Shown piece by piece: positions 39,554-52,910 of a stretch of 64,000 nt of DNA (positions are counted from its first letter, which is position 1; every line of letters begins with the position of its first letter). Below the pieces are notes generated by a model, which saw nothing but the letters and a program-made list of their open reading frames with translations, did not search any database and was not told the DNA's origin. The position numbers and the translations under genes are program-made. Source of the stretch: Azoarcus olearius (GTDB lineage: Bacteria > Pseudomonadota > Gammaproteobacteria > Burkholderiales > Rhodocyclaceae); assembly GCF_001682385.1 (NCBI RefSeq), contig NZ_CP016210.1, forward strand, positions 1,550,001 through 1,614,000, given 5' to 3'.

Positions 39554-40166
39554 TCAGGAAATCTTCATCGTCGATGACGACGATGCCTTGCGCGATTCCC
39601 TGGTGTGGATGCTGGAATCCAGCGGCTACAAGGTTGTCGCTTTCGACTCCGCCGAAGCCTTCCTGCACGCTTGGCACGAGGGCCTGGCCGGCTGCCTGGT
39701 GCTCGACGTGCGCATGCCGGGCATGAGCGGACTGGAACTGTTCGAGGAGCTGGGGCGGCGGCGCTGCACGCTCCCGGTGATCTTCATCACCGGCCATGGC
39801 GATGTTCCGATGGCGGTGGCGGCGCTGAAGAAGGGCGCCGCCGACTTCATCGAAAAGCCCTTTGCCGACCGCGAGATGCTCGCCCTCATCGAGCACTGCC
39901 TGCAGCAGGAGCGGGCCAGCCGCGACAAACGCCGTCAGGAGGCCGATACCGCACGCCGGCTGGAGCATCTGACCCAGCGCGAGCGCGAGGTGCTCGATCT
40001 CATCATCGCCGGCAAGCTCAACAAGCAGATCGCCGATGTGCTGGGCATCAGCATCAAGACCGTCGAGGTCCATCGCGCGCGGGTGATGGAAAAGATGGGG
40101 GCTCATTCGCTGGCCGAGCTTGTCCAGCACGTGGTGACCGTCGAGCCCGCGGCCTCGGTCCGCTGA
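39528..40166 (+). CDS. FixJ/NarL-type response regulator
   Basis: The 212-residue regulator has a receiver domain with phospho-acceptor Asp60 (LVLDVRMPGMSG), acidic pocket VDDDDA and conserved Lys in FIEKPF, followed by a LuxR-type helix-turn-helix (LTQREREVLDLIIAGKLNKQIADVLG). It belongs to the FixJ/TodT/StyR group and is surely the partner of the kinase it overlaps. The start is a GTG at 39528 with CGGAGG 6 bases upstream. Translation is probably coupled to the kinase gene. Target genes are unknown. Confidence 0.93.
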   Translation: MSVLPVAPDQEIFIVDDDDALRDSLVWMLESSGYKVVAFDSAEAFLHAWHEGLAGCLVLDVRMPGMSGLELFEELGRRRCTLPVIFITGHGDVPMAVAALKKGAADFIEKPFADREMLALIEHCLQQERASRDKRRQEADTARRLEHLTQREREVLDLIIAGKLNKQIADVLGISIKTVEVHRARVMEKMGAHSLAELVQHVVTVEPAASVR

Positions 40167-40250
40167 GGCCCCCGCTGAGGCACGGCGAGACAACGCACGC
40201 AACGCCCTGATAGTGCGATAAAATTGCGAGCTTTTTTCGAGGCACTCCCT

Positions 40251-41126
<876 letters not shown>

Positions 41127-41133
41127 GGTGGCC

Positions 41134-41646
41134 ATGAGCGAACAGCAGACGTCCGCCGCGCCCGTCGTCGGAATCATCATGGGCTCGAACTCCGACTGGC
41201 CCACCATGCAGGCGGCCGCCAAGATCCTCGCCGACTTCGGCGTGCCTTACGAGGCGCGGGTCGTGTCGGCGCACCGTACCCCGGACCTGATGTTCGAGTA
41301 CGCAGCCGGCGCGCGTGGCCGCGGCCTCAAGGCCATCATCGCGGGTGCTGGCGGTGCGGCACATCTGCCCGGCATGGTGGCGGCGAAGACCACGCTGCCG
41401 GTGCTGGGCGTTCCGGTCCAGTCGCGCGCGCTGTCCGGGCAGGATTCGCTGCTCTCCATCGTGCAGATGCCGAAGGGCGTGCCGGTTGCCACCTTTGCCA
41501 TCGGTGAAGCGGGGGCGGCAAACGCCGGCCTCTTCGCGGTGGCACTGCTCGCAACCGGAAATCCGGAACTGGCAGAGCGGCTTGACCGCTTCCGCCAGGT
41601 GCAGACCGACACCGTGCTGGCGATGGAGTTGCCGCCGCCCGTCTGA
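41134..41646 (+). CDS. purE: N5-carboxyaminoimidazole ribonucleotide mutase PurE
   Basis: PurE converts N5-CAIR to CAIR in purine synthesis (class I, working with PurK). The 170-residue protein has [14 protein letters not shown], the SAHRTPD loop and [13 protein letters not shown], all signatures of the active enzyme. The ATG at 41134 has GAGGTG upstream. It lies in a folD-purE-purK unit. Confidence 0.96.
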   Translation: MSEQQTSAAPVVGIIMGSNSDWPTMQAAAKILADFGVPYEARVVSAHRTPDLMFEYAAGARGRGLKAIIAGAGGAAHLPGMVAAKTTLPVLGVPVQSRALSGQDSLLSIVQMPKGVPVATFAIGEAGAANAGLFAVALLATGNPELAERLDRFRQVQTDTVLAMELPPPV

Positions 41647-41773
41647 GGGTCGCGTAGTTGCTCCTCGCCGCAGCCGGGGAAGGGCATGCCGGATGTCATC
41701 GCCCCGCCGTGCTTCCGGCGCCGTCCATCTTCCGTCCATCTCCTTTTCGCCGACCGATTGTTCCGAGGCTCGC

Positions 41774-42955
41774 ATGTCCGAATCCGCCCTGTCCGCGCCC
41801 ATCCTGCCGCCCGCCACGCTGGGCATGTTGGGGGGAGGCCAGCTCGGCCGCTTCTTCGTCTCCGCGGCACACGAGATGGGGTACAAGGTCTGGGTGCTCG
41901 ACCCTGACCCCCACAGTCCCGCCGGGCGTATCGCCGATTTCCATCTCGTCGCCGCCTATGACGACTATGCCGCGCTCGACCGCGTGGCGGCGGAGTGCGC
42001 CGCGGTGACCACCGAGTTCGAGAACGTGCCCGCCGCGACGCTGGACTATCTGGCGAAGTTCGTCCCGGTGCGACCCGGGGCAGCTGCCGTCGCGGTGTGT
42101 CAGAACCGCATCGAGGAAAAGGGTTTTCTGGCCGGCAACGGATTGCCGCACGGCCCATATGCCGCCATCCGCAGCGATGAGGATTTGCGCGCGGCCGACG
42201 CTGCGCTCTTTCCTGCAGTGCTTAAAGTGGCGCGCTTCGGCTACGACGGCAAGGGGCAGGCGCGGGTCGCCGACGTGGATGAGGCCCTGGCGGCCTTTCA
42301 TCAGTTCAAGGGCGAGCCCTGCGTGCTGGAAAAGCTGCTCCGGCTCGACTTCGAGCTTTCGGTCGTGCTGGCGCGCGACGAGGCGGGCGCGGTGCGGTGT
42401 TTCCCGGCCGCCGAGAATCGTCACCGCCGCGGCATCCTGGATGTGACGATTGCGCCCGCGCAATCGGCCCCGGCCGGCCTGCGCGACGAAGCGCAGGTGG
42501 TCGCGGCGCGAATCGCGGAGCACCTCGACTATGTCGGAACGCTGGGGGTGGAGTTCTTTGTCTGCGAGGGCGTCCTCTACGTCAATGAGATGGCGCCGCG
42601 GCCGCACAACAGCGGCCATCACACCATCGACGCCTGCGACGTCAGCCAGTACGACCAACAGGTGCGCGCGCTGTGCGGGCTTCCGCTTGGCGTGCCGCGT
42701 CAGCACTCCGCCGCGGCGATGGTGAATCTGCTGGGCGAGCTGTGGTACGCCGACGGGCACGCCACAGGTGCCTACCGTGAACCGGACTGGCGAGTGCTCG
42801 CCGACGTGCCGGGCCTGAGGCTCCATCTGTACGGCAAGCACCACGCCCGCCCGGGGCGCAAGATGGGGCATTTCACGGTGGTGGGCGAGGATCAGGCGGC
42901 CGTGCTGGCGCAGGCCTTGCGTGCTCGCGGCGCGATCGGGGTGACTGACGAATGA
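41774..42955 (+). CDS. purK: 5-(carboxyamino)imidazole ribonucleotide synthase PurK
   Basis: PurK uses ATP and bicarbonate to make N5-CAIR, the substrate of PurE. The 393-residue ATP-grasp protein starts with LGMLGGGQLGRFF and has FPAVLKVARFGYDGKGQARV and EMAPRPHNSGHHTI. The ATG at 41774 is preceded by CGAGG. There are 127 bases between purE and purK, with no feature noted. Its stop overlaps the next gene by 4 bases (ATGA). Confidence 0.95.
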   Translation: MSESALSAPILPPATLGMLGGGQLGRFFVSAAHEMGYKVWVLDPDPHSPAGRIADFHLVAAYDDYAALDRVAAECAAVTTEFENVPAATLDYLAKFVPVRPGAAAVAVCQNRIEEKGFLAGNGLPHGPYAAIRSDEDLRAADAALFPAVLKVARFGYDGKGQARVADVDEALAAFHQFKGEPCVLEKLLRLDFELSVVLARDEAGAVRCFPAAENRHRRGILDVTIAPAQSAPAGLRDEAQVVAARIAEHLDYVGTLGVEFFVCEGVLYVNEMAPRPHNSGHHTIDACDVSQYDQQVRALCGLPLGVPRQHSAAAMVNLLGELWYADGHATGAYREPDWRVLADVPGLRLHLYGKHHARPGRKMGHFTVVGEDQAAVLAQALRARGAIGVTDE

Positions 42956-43983
42956 GTCCGCTCGGCGTCGTGCCGGCGCAGGAAGACAACATCCAGAGTG
43001 CTGCGGAGGCGCTGCGCGCAGGCGAACTTGTCGGCCTGCCGACCGAAACCGTGTATGGGCTGGCGGCTGACGCGCGCAATCCTGTCGCGGTGCGCAGGAT
43101 TTTTGCGGCGAAGGGACGGCCAGCAGATCATCCACTGATCGTGCACCTGCCCGCGCTCGATCAGCTGTCGCAGTGGGCGGCCGACGTTCCGGTTGAAGCC
43201 GTTGCGCTCGGCCGCGCCTTCTGGCCTGGCCCGCTGACGCTCATCCTCAAGCGCCAGCCGCTCGTTCCCGACGAAGTCACTGGTGGTCAGGATACGGTGG
43301 GCGTGCGGGTGCCCGCCCATCCGGCCGCGCTGGCGTTGCTTGCAGCCTTCGGGTCCGGGCTCGCGGCACCCAGTGCCAATCGCTTCGGGCGCATCAGCCC
43401 CACGACCGCGGCTCATGTGGCCGAAGAGTTGGGTGATGCGGTTGCGATGGTGATCGACGGCGGCGCGTGCGAGGTCGGCATCGAATCCACCATTCTCGAT
43501 CTTTCCCGACTCGACACCTGCGGGCCGGTGATCCTGCGACCGGGTGCGATTTCCGCCGACGCGATTGCGGCGGTGATCGGCCAGCGTCCGCTGGGACGCG
43601 CCGAAAGCGAGGGGGCGGGCGGAGCGCAGGCGCCGCGGGTGGCGGGTGCGCTTGCCGCACACTACGCACCGCGTACGCCGATGCGCCTGGTCGAGCCCGC
43701 TGCCCTTGCCGACGAGGCGGGCCGGCAACTGGCCGCCGGTGTCCGCACCGGTGTGCTTGTGCGCGCGGGGGCATCGTTTCCGCGCGGCGTCACCGTGCGG
43801 ATGGCGCCCACAGACGTCGAAGGTTACGCGCACGCGCTCTACGCAAACCTGCGTGATCTCGACGCGGCGGCGCTGGATCTCATCCTGGTTGAGGCAGTGC
43901 CGCTGGAGACGGCATGGGACGCGGTGCGCGACAGGTTGGGCCGTGCGGCGGTGGGGGCGGGTCTGGAACAGGACGAGACCTGA
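42952..43983 (+). CDS. tsaC: L-threonylcarbamoyladenylate synthase, Sua5 type
   Basis: This enzyme makes threonylcarbamoyl-AMP for the t6A37 modification of tRNAs that read ANN codons. The 343-residue protein has the YrdC domain (GLPTETVYGLAADA, KGRPADHPLIVH, SANRFGRISPTTA) plus a C-terminal Sua5 domain, so it is the long Sua5 form rather than short TsaC. It overlaps purK by 4 bases and probably ends the folD-purE-purK unit; tRNA-Ala follows 62 bases later. Confidence 0.92.
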   Translation: MSPLGVVPAQEDNIQSAAEALRAGELVGLPTETVYGLAADARNPVAVRRIFAAKGRPADHPLIVHLPALDQLSQWAADVPVEAVALGRAFWPGPLTLILKRQPLVPDEVTGGQDTVGVRVPAHPAALALLAAFGSGLAAPSANRFGRISPTTAAHVAEELGDAVAMVIDGGACEVGIESTILDLSRLDTCGPVILRPGAISADAIAAVIGQRPLGRAESEGAGGAQAPRVAGALAAHYAPRTPMRLVEPAALADEAGRQLAAGVRTGVLVRAGASFPRGVTVRMAPTDVEGYAHALYANLRDLDAAALDLILVEAVPLETAWDAVRDRLGRAAVGAGLEQDET

Positions 43984-44045
43984 GAAAAAATGCGCGGCGG
44001 GCACTTCCCAATCGTCGGACTCTTGCCTATAATGCTCGCTCTTTC

Positions 44046-44121
44046 GGGCCGATAGCTCAGCTGGGAGAGCGCTGCGTTCGCAATGCAGAGGTCGGGAGTT
44101 CGATCCTCCTTCGGTCCACCA
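44046..44121 (+). tRNA. tRNA-Ala (anticodon CGC)
   Basis: A 76-base cloverleaf with acceptor stem GGGCCGA/TCGGTCC, which includes the G3-U70 pair that identifies alanine tRNAs. The anticodon stem is CTGCG/TGCAG with loop TTCGCAA, so the anticodon CGC reads GCG codons, which are frequent in this GC-rich genome. CCA is encoded. Confidence 0.96.
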
Positions 44122-44130
44122 GAATTCCTC

Positions 44131-44166
44131 AAGCCCCGAGGCCAGTACGGCCGCCGGGGCTTTTTT
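44131..44166 (+). terminator. Rho-independent terminator after tRNA-Ala
   Basis: The stem AGCCCCG...CGGGGCT with an inner GGCC/GGCC stem is followed by six T. Confidence 0.88.
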
Positions 44167-44209
44167 GCGCCTGTCGCCCGCTGTGGGTGCCGCGCCGTCT
44201 GTCCGCGCA

Positions 44210-44238
44210 TTGCCGCCGAGGCCGAAATTCGTTATAAT
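44210..44238 (+). promoter_or_regulatory. Promoter of the carA leader
   Basis: A -35 TTGCCG and a consensus -10 TATAAT are separated by 17 bp. Transcription would start near 44245, giving a leader of about 100 bases before the carA GTG at 44346. Confidence 0.75.
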
Positions 44239-44254
44239 CTCAAGCATTTGATAG

Positions 44255-44287
44255 CGGGATTGGCCCTTCGGGCTCGTCCCGTTTTTT
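44255..44287 (+). terminator. Candidate attenuator hairpin 1 in the carA leader
   Basis: The outer stem CGGGA/TCCCG and inner stem GCCC/GGGC (loop TTC, with a 3x3 internal loop) are followed directly by six T. It begins only about 10 bases after the predicted transcription start, so a terminator here would stop most transcripts before carA unless it is relieved. Confidence 0.6.
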
Positions 44288-44292
44288 CACAT

Positions 44293-44349
44293 ATGGGGGC
44301 GGCGGCTTGTGCCCCTGTTTTTTCGGCTGAACTCAGGAGTTTGTCGTGA
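44293..44349 (+). CDS. Possible 18-residue leader peptide overlapping carA
   Basis: ATG at 44293 opens [18 protein letters not shown] and its TGA stop (44347-44349) overlaps the carA GTG start (44346-44348). The overlap would allow translational coupling, or competition for the AGGAG that serves carA. There is no Shine-Dalgarno upstream of this ATG, so expression is doubtful. Confidence 0.3.
   Translation: MGAAACAPVFSAELRSLS
44295..44323 (+). terminator. Candidate attenuator hairpin 2 in the carA leader
   Basis: The stem GGGGGC/GCCCCT (one G-U pair) with a 10-base loop is followed by TGTTTTTT. It lies between hairpin 1 and the carA ribosome binding site and inside the possible leader peptide. 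Confidence 0.5.
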
Positions 44350-45488
44350 CTGCTTTCCCGCCCGCCCTTCTTGCGCTTGCCGACGGGACCGTCTTCTACG
44401 GCAAGGGTATCGGAGCGGTAGGCAGCACGGTTGGCGAAGTTGTTTTCAATACCTCCATGTCGGGCTACCAGGAAATCCTGACCGACCCGAGCTATTGCCG
44501 CCAGATCGTGACGCTTACCTATCCGCACATCGGCAACACCGGCGTCAATCGCGAGGACGTCGAGGCTGACCGTGTGCACGCGGCCGGGCTGGTCATTCGC
44601 GACCTTCCCATCCTGCCGTCCAACTTCCGCATGGATCAGCGCCTCGACGCCTACCTCAAGGCCGAGAACGTCGTAGCGATTGCCGGTCTCGATACCCGCA
44701 AGCTCACGCGCATCCTGCGCGAGAAGGGTGCGCAGGCCGGTTGCATCGTCACGGCGGCCGACGGCGCGCAGCTCAATGCCGAAGCGGCGGTGGCCGAGGC
44801 GCGCGCCTTCCCCGGGCTGGCCGGCATGGACCTCGCAAAGGTCGTCAGTGCCAAGGAGGCTTATCCCTGGCAGGAAGGCGAGTGGGTGCTTGGTGAAGGC
44901 TATGTGGCCCAAACCGAGCCGCGTTTCCATGTCGTGGCCTACGATTTCGGCGTCAAGCGCAACATCCTGCGCATGCTGGCGCAGCGCGGTTGCCGTCTGA
45001 CGGTGGTGCCCGCCCAGACGCCGGCCAGCGTCGTGCTCGGGCTGAAGCCGGACGGCGTCTTCCTGTCCAACGGTCCTGGCGATCCGGAGCCCTGCGATTA
45101 CGCGATCGAGGCGATCCGCGAAATCCTCGCCGCACGCGTGCCCACCTTCGGCATCTGTCTCGGCCACCAGTTGCTGGCGCTTGCCTCGGGCGGACGTACC
45201 GTCAAGATGAAGGCGGGGCACCACGGTGCCAACCATCCGGTGAAGGACGTCGATAGCGGTCAGGTCCTGATCACCAGTCAGAACCACGGTTTCGCGGTCG
45301 ATGTCGCCAACCTGCCGTCCAATCTGCGCGTCACCCACGTGTCGCTGTTCGACGGCTCCAACCAGGGTATCGCCCGTACCGACGTGCCGGCCTTCTCCTT
45401 CCAGGGGCACCCGGAGGCGAGCCCCGGCCCGCACGACGTCGCCTACCTGTTCGACCGCTTCATCGGCTTGATGGAAGCGGCCAAGTAA
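44346..45488 (+). CDS. carA: Carbamoyl-phosphate synthase small subunit
   Basis: CarA hydrolyses glutamine and passes ammonia to CarB for carbamoyl phosphate, the precursor of arginine and pyrimidines. The 380-residue protein has an N-terminal domain ([20 protein letters not shown]) and a class I glutaminase with the nucleophile Cys in FGICLGHQL and His/Glu in [11 protein letters not shown]. The start is GTG at 44346, supported by AGGAG 6 bases upstream. It begins the carA-carB-greA unit; the leader carries two terminator-like hairpins. Confidence 0.96.
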   Translation: MTAFPPALLALADGTVFYGKGIGAVGSTVGEVVFNTSMSGYQEILTDPSYCRQIVTLTYPHIGNTGVNREDVEADRVHAAGLVIRDLPILPSNFRMDQRLDAYLKAENVVAIAGLDTRKLTRILREKGAQAGCIVTAADGAQLNAEAAVAEARAFPGLAGMDLAKVVSAKEAYPWQEGEWVLGEGYVAQTEPRFHVVAYDFGVKRNILRMLAQRGCRLTVVPAQTPASVVLGLKPDGVFLSNGPGDPEPCDYAIEAIREILAARVPTFGICLGHQLLALASGGRTVKMKAGHHGANHPVKDVDSGQVLITSQNHGFAVDVANLPSNLRVTHVSLFDGSNQGIARTDVPAFSFQGHPEASPGPHDVAYLFDRFIGLMEAAK

Positions 45489-45543
45489 CACTGCATCCCC
45501 CGGCGGGCGCGGCCCGCCGTCCCAGATTTACAGAGGCAAGGCA

Positions 45544-48767
<3,224 letters not shown>

Positions 48768-48771
<4 letters not shown>

Positions 48772-49244
48772 ACAAGACCCCACTGACCATTGCCGGCGCC
48801 GAGAAGTTGCGTCTGGAACTGCATCGACTGAAGACCGTCGATCGTCCTAACGTGATCGCCGCGATCGCGGAAGCCCGTTCGCACGGCGACCTCTCTGAGA
48901 ACGCCGAATACGACGCCGCGAAGGAGCGCCAGGGCTTCATCGAGGGCCGGATCGCGGAGGTGGAGGGCAAGCTCGCGAACGCGCAGATCATCGACCCGAC
49001 CTTGCTCGATGCCGACGGTCGGTGCGTTTTCGGTGCCACCGTCGAACTGGAGGACATGGACTCGGGCCAGGTCGTGACCTACCAGATCGTCGGCGAGGAC
49101 GAGGCGGACATCAAGGAGTTCAAGATCTCCGTCAGCTCGCCGATTGCCCGCGCGTTGATCGGCAAGTACGCGGGTGATATTGCCGAGGTGCAGGCGCCGG
49201 GCGGCATCCGCGAGTACGAGATCATCGACGTCCGCTACATCTGA
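48768..49244 (+). CDS. greA: Transcription elongation factor GreA
   Basis: GreA rescues backtracked RNA polymerase by stimulating transcript cleavage. The 158-residue protein has an N-terminal coiled coil with the acidic tip ([17 protein letters not shown]) and a C-terminal FKBP-like domain ([14 protein letters not shown]). It overlaps carB by 4 bases (ATGA), the carB-greA arrangement known from Pseudomonas, so it probably shares regulation with carAB. Confidence 0.96.
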
Positions 49245-49255
49245 GGCAGCAGGTG

Positions 49256-49726
49256 ATGAGGACGGTCGCGGCCGATGTTGCTACTGTCCTGATCGTCCTG
49301 TGGGTCGGCGCGATGTGGGCGATCGGCTACCTGGTCGCGCCGGTATTGTTTGCATCCTTGCCAGACCGGATGCTGGCGGGTGAAGTGGCGGGGCGCCTGT
49401 TTCACCTGTTGGGGTGGGGCGGGCTGGCCATCGGCGGCTATCTGCTGATCTTTCTGGGTGTTGCGCACCGCTGTCGGGGCGCGGCCAGGCGGGTTGCCGT
49501 GCTTGTATCGCTGCTGCTGTTGATGGCGGCCGCGCAGCACTTTGCTCTGCAACCGCGGATGGCGGCGCTCAAGCTTGAAGCCGGTGGGGACGTTCTTTCG
49601 GGCGTGCAGCGCGATTCGTTTGCCCGGCTCCATGCGGTGTCGGGCGTGCTGTACCTGATGCAGAGCCTCGGTGGCGTGGTGCTGGTGCTGCTGTGGCGCC
49701 GGCTGCCGGCCTCGCAGCTCCGGTGA
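49256..49726 (+). CDS. DUF4149-type membrane protein
   Basis: A protein of about 156 residues with four hydrophobic segments (near residues 7-30, 45-68, 75-95 and 128-148). The pattern LWVGAMWAIGYLVAPVLFASL, with Trp-Val-Gly and Pro in the first helix, is typical of DUF4149. The function is unknown. It lies 11 bases after greA and is probably the last gene of the car unit. The ATG at 49256 is preferred to the GTG one codon earlier. It converges with yhbY. Confidence 0.8.
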   Translation: MRTVAADVATVLIVLWVGAMWAIGYLVAPVLFASLPDRMLAGEVAGRLFHLLGWGGLAIGGYLLIFLGVAHRCRGAARRVAVLVSLLLLMAAAQHFALQPRMAALKLEAGGDVLSGVQRDSFARLHAVSGVLYLMQSLGGVVLVLLWRRLPASQLR

Positions 49727-49756
49727 GGCCGGCGCGTCGGAAGACGCCGTCTACCG

Positions 49757-50218
49757 TCAGCGATTTCGACCCAAGCCGCCCAGCGTTCTTCCGCCGGGTG
49801 TGCGACTTGGGGCGCGGCGTTTTTCCGCGGCGGCTTTCGAAAGGGCGGCGCGCCGGGCAGACGCCGCGAAGGCAGCCGCAGACTTGGCCGTCGCGGCTCG
49901 GGGTGCCCGCTTGGTGGCCTCGCCTGCCGTCCTGGAACGCTCCTCCTCGCGGCGTTCGCGCCAGACGACGAGGATGTTTCCGATATGCTGGACGGCGGCC
50001 GCACCGAGCTTGTCGCACAATTCCACCATCAAGGCTTCGCGTTGGTCGCGTTCGGTGCCCTGGACGCGGACCTTGATCAGTTCGTGCGCTTGAAGTGCGC
50101 GCTCGAGTTCTGCAACGACGGCGGGCGCAAGGCCATTGCCGGCTACCGTGACAACCGGATTGAGGTGGTGGGCGCTGGCGCGCAGTTCGCGGCGCCGGGC
50201 GGGCGTGAGCTGGATCAT
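49757..50218 (-). CDS. yhbY: CRS1-YhbY RNA-binding protein with basic tail
   Basis: The 153-residue protein begins with a complete CRM (YhbY) domain of about 95 residues, including [16 protein letters not shown] and the GxxG-like region. These proteins bind pre-50S ribosomal particles. The last 60 residues are an added Arg/Ala/Lys-rich tail that E. coli YhbY (97 residues) lacks; it is probably disordered and RNA-binding. It is divergent from rlmE, as in E. coli. Confidence 0.92.
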   Translation of the reverse strand: MIQLTPARRRELRASAHHLNPVVTVAGNGLAPAVVAELERALQAHELIKVRVQGTERDQREALMVELCDKLGAAAVQHIGNILVVWRERREEERSRTAGEATKRAPRAATAKSAAAFAASARRAALSKAAAEKRRAPSRTPGGRTLGGLGRNR

Positions 50219-50261
50219 CGATTTTTTCTCCGTGGGGCGGGGATTCTACTCTCTTAGGCAA

Positions 50262-50879
50262 ATGAAGCGGAACAAGACCAGCAAGGCGTGGATGCACGAG
50301 CATCTGAACGACACCTACGTGCAACGCGCGAATGCCGAGGGATACCGTGCGCGCGCCGCGTACAAGTTGATGGAGATCGACGAGCGGGACCGGCTGTTGA
50401 GACCAGGGCGCGTCGTTGTCGACCTTGGCGCTGCGCCGGGGTCGTGGTGTCAGGTGGCGCGCCAGCGTGTCGGTTCCGATGGGCGAGTGCTTGCGCTGGA
50501 CATTCTCCCGATGGACCCGGTCCCCGGCGTGGATTTCCTCCAGGGCGATTTCACCGAGGACGCGGTTCTGGCGGAACTCGAATCTCGCCTCGCCGGTGCG
50601 GCGGTAGACCTTGTGCTTTCAGACATGGCCCCCAACTTGTCCGGTGTGGCAACGGTCGATCAGGCGCGCTCCATTTACTTGTGCGAACTCGCGCTGGATT
50701 TCGCCCGGCGACATCTCAAGCCCGGCGGTCAGTTCCTGGTGAAGGTGTTTCAGGGGGAAGGCTTCATGGGATTCCGCAAGGCCATGGACGAAGTGTTCCT
50801 TTCGGTTCAGGTTCGCAAGCCGAAGGCGTCGCGGGACCGCAGTGCGGAGGTCTATCTGCTAGGCGTCGGTTTGCGCTGA
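50262..50879 (+). CDS. rlmE: 23S rRNA (uridine-2'-O) methyltransferase RlmE
   Basis: RlmE (FtsJ/RrmJ) methylates U2552 in the ribosomal A loop. The 205-residue protein has the SAM motif [15 protein letters not shown] and the catalytic K-D-K-E residues in [27 protein letters not shown] and the final beta hairpin. The ATG at 50262 is preferred; the frame is open upstream through the yhbY start region. FtsH follows after 116 bases, the classic heat-shock pair. Confidence 0.95.
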   Translation: MKRNKTSKAWMHEHLNDTYVQRANAEGYRARAAYKLMEIDERDRLLRPGRVVVDLGAAPGSWCQVARQRVGSDGRVLALDILPMDPVPGVDFLQGDFTEDAVLAELESRLAGAAVDLVLSDMAPNLSGVATVDQARSIYLCELALDFARRHLKPGGQFLVKVFQGEGFMGFRKAMDEVFLSVQVRKPKASRDRSAEVYLLGVGLR

Positions 50880-50906
50880 TTTCCGCGTGCTTAATAGGGT
50901 TTGACA

Positions 50907-50938
50907 ATCGTTCCCATTGGTTTGCGGGTGGGAACGAT
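50907..50938. repeat. 10-bp inverted repeat upstream of ftsH
   Basis: ATCGTTCCCA and TGGGAACGAT are perfect arms separated by 12 bases. The right arm lies inside the spacer of the predicted ftsH promoter. There is no T run. It is not CIRCE, so a regulator site or an mRNA 3' hairpin for rlmE are both possible. Confidence 0.7.
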
Positions 50939-50950
50939 CCCCTCTAGAAT
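50922..50950 (+). promoter_or_regulatory. Probable promoter of ftsH
   Basis: A -35 TTGCGG and a -10 TAGAAT are separated by 17 bp; the ftsH TTG start lies 45 bases downstream. A sigma-32 promoter was looked for because of the gene pair, but no good match was found. Confidence 0.5.
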
Positions 50951-50995
50951 GGGTCCATCGAACGCACGCCCTATTGGGGCTTTCGGGGTAAGACG

Positions 50996-52888
50996 TTGAA
51001 CAATCTCTTCAAGAATCTCGCGATCTGGATGGTCATCGGCGTGGTGCTGATGACCGTATTCAACCAGTTCAATGCGCGCCAGGCTGCGCCCAATACCATG
51101 GAATATTCCCAATTCATGGAAGAGGCCAAGGCCGGGCGTATTTCGAAGGTGGTCGTCGATGGCCGCGTGGTCAAGGCGACCACGCAGGAAGGGCGGTCGC
51201 TCACGATCTATACCCCGGGTAACCAGGATTTGTGGATGGTGTCCGACCTGATGCGCTTCGGGGTGGCGGTGAGTGCGGCAAAGCCGGAAGAAGAGCAGTC
51301 TTTCCTCACCAGCATCTTTGTTTCCTGGTTCCCGATGCTGCTGCTGATCGGCGTGTGGATTTTCTTCATGCGCCAGATGCAGGGCGGTGGTAAGGGTGGG
51401 GCGTTTTCCTTCGGCAAGAGCAAGGCCCGCATGCTTGACGAATCGGCGAACTCCGTGACGTTTGCCGACGTTGCCGGCTGCGATGAGGCCAAGGAGGAAG
51501 TCGCCGAACTGGTCGAATTCCTGCGCGACCCGTCCAAGTTCCAGAAGCTGGGCGGCCGCATTCCCAAGGGCGTGTTGATGGTGGGCTCCCCCGGCACCGG
51601 CAAGACCTTGCTCGCCAAGGCGATCGCGGGTGAGGCCAAGGTGCCGTTCTTCTCGATTTCCGGTTCCGACTTCGTCGAAATGTTCGTTGGCGTGGGCGCC
51701 GCCCGCGTTCGCGACATGTTCGAACAGGCCAAGAAGCACGCACCGTGCATCATCTTCATCGACGAAATCGATGCCGTGGGTCGCCAACGTGGGGCCGGCA
51801 TGGGTGGCGGCAACGATGAGCGCGAACAGACGCTGAACCAGTTGCTGGTCGAGATGGATGGTTTCGAAGGTCAGACCGGCGTGATCGTGATTGCCGCGAC
51901 CAACCGTCCGGACGTTCTCGACCCGGCCTTGCTGCGTCCGGGCCGGTTTGACCGCCAGGTGGTTGTTTCCCTGCCGGACATCCGCGGCCGCGAGCAGATC
52001 CTCAAGGTGCATATGCGCAAGGTGCCGATCGCGCCGGACGTCGATCCGCAGGTGCTGGCGCGGGGCACGCCGGGTTTTGCGGGTGCGGACCTTGCCAACC
52101 TTGTTAACGAAGCTGCCCTGTTTGCCGCGCGCAGTAACAAGCGCCTGGTGGACATGGAGGACTTCGAGCGCGCCAAGGACAAGATCATGATGGGCGCCGA
52201 ACGGCGTTCGGTGGTCATGCCCGAAGAGGAGCGCCGCAATACTGCCTACCATGAGTCCGGCCACGCCGTGGTCGCGAAGCTGCTCGACCGTACCGACCCG
52301 GTGCACAAGGTAACGATCATCCCGCGCGGCCGGGCGCTGGGCGTAACGATGCAGTTGCCGACGGAAGACCGCTATAGCCAGGATCGCGAGCGTCTGCTGC
52401 AGACGATTACCGTCCTGTTCGGCGGGCGTATCGCCGAAGAGATCTTCATGAAACAGATGACCACTGGAGCGTCGAACGACTTCCAGCGGGCCACCGACCT
52501 TGCGCGCCGGATGGTGACGCAATGGGGTATGTCGGACACTTTGGGGCCCATGGTGTACGGCGAGGAAGAGGGCGAGATTTTTCTGGGTCGTCAGGTGACG
52601 ACGCACCGGAACGTGTCCGAAGCCACAATGCAGAAGGTGGATGCTGAAATCCGGCGTATCGTCGATCAGCAGTATGCGCTGGCGCGCCGGCTGATCGAGG
52701 AGAACAGCGACAAGGTCGAAGCGATGACGCGGGCGCTGCTGGAGTGGGAAACCATTGATGCCGAGCAGGTCAGCGACATCATGGCTGGGCGCCCGCCGCG
52801 GGCACCGAAGCCGGCCAGCCCGCCACTACCCCGCTCGCGTGACGACTCTCCCGGGGCCGCGCCGACGGCGGCTGCTCCTGCAGCCTGA
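50996..52888 (+). CDS. ftsH: ATP-dependent zinc metalloprotease FtsH
   Basis: FtsH is the membrane-bound AAA+ protease that degrades misassembled membrane proteins and regulators such as RpoH and LpxC. The 630-residue protein has two N-terminal helices around a small periplasmic domain, the AAA+ module ([19 protein letters not shown], arginine finger region RPGRFDRQ) and the zinc-protease motif HESGH (His419-His423). The start is a TTG at 50996, chosen because [11 protein letters not shown] is the normal N terminus and no ATG or GTG fits. The last 40 residues are Pro/Ala-rich. Confidence 0.95.
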   Translation: MNNLFKNLAIWMVIGVVLMTVFNQFNARQAAPNTMEYSQFMEEAKAGRISKVVVDGRVVKATTQEGRSLTIYTPGNQDLWMVSDLMRFGVAVSAAKPEEEQSFLTSIFVSWFPMLLLIGVWIFFMRQMQGGGKGGAFSFGKSKARMLDESANSVTFADVAGCDEAKEEVAELVEFLRDPSKFQKLGGRIPKGVLMVGSPGTGKTLLAKAIAGEAKVPFFSISGSDFVEMFVGVGAARVRDMFEQAKKHAPCIIFIDEIDAVGRQRGAGMGGGNDEREQTLNQLLVEMDGFEGQTGVIVIAATNRPDVLDPALLRPGRFDRQVVVSLPDIRGREQILKVHMRKVPIAPDVDPQVLARGTPGFAGADLANLVNEAALFAARSNKRLVDMEDFERAKDKIMMGAERRSVVMPEEERRNTAYHESGHAVVAKLLDRTDPVHKVTIIPRGRALGVTMQLPTEDRYSQDRERLLQTITVLFGGRIAEEIFMKQMTTGASNDFQRATDLARRMVTQWGMSDTLGPMVYGEEEGEIFLGRQVTTHRNVSEATMQKVDAEIRRIVDQQYALARRLIEENSDKVEAMTRALLEWETIDAEQVSDIMAGRPPRAPKPASPPLPRSRDDSPGAAPTAAAPAA

Positions 52889-52910
52889 CAGCGGGAGCAC
52901 AGTCTTCTTC

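Noticed and set aside
50880-50995. Heat-shock (sigma-32) promoter before ftsH
   Set aside because: CCCC is present, but no CTTGAA-like -35 lies at 13-14 bases; the sigma-70-like pair fits better.
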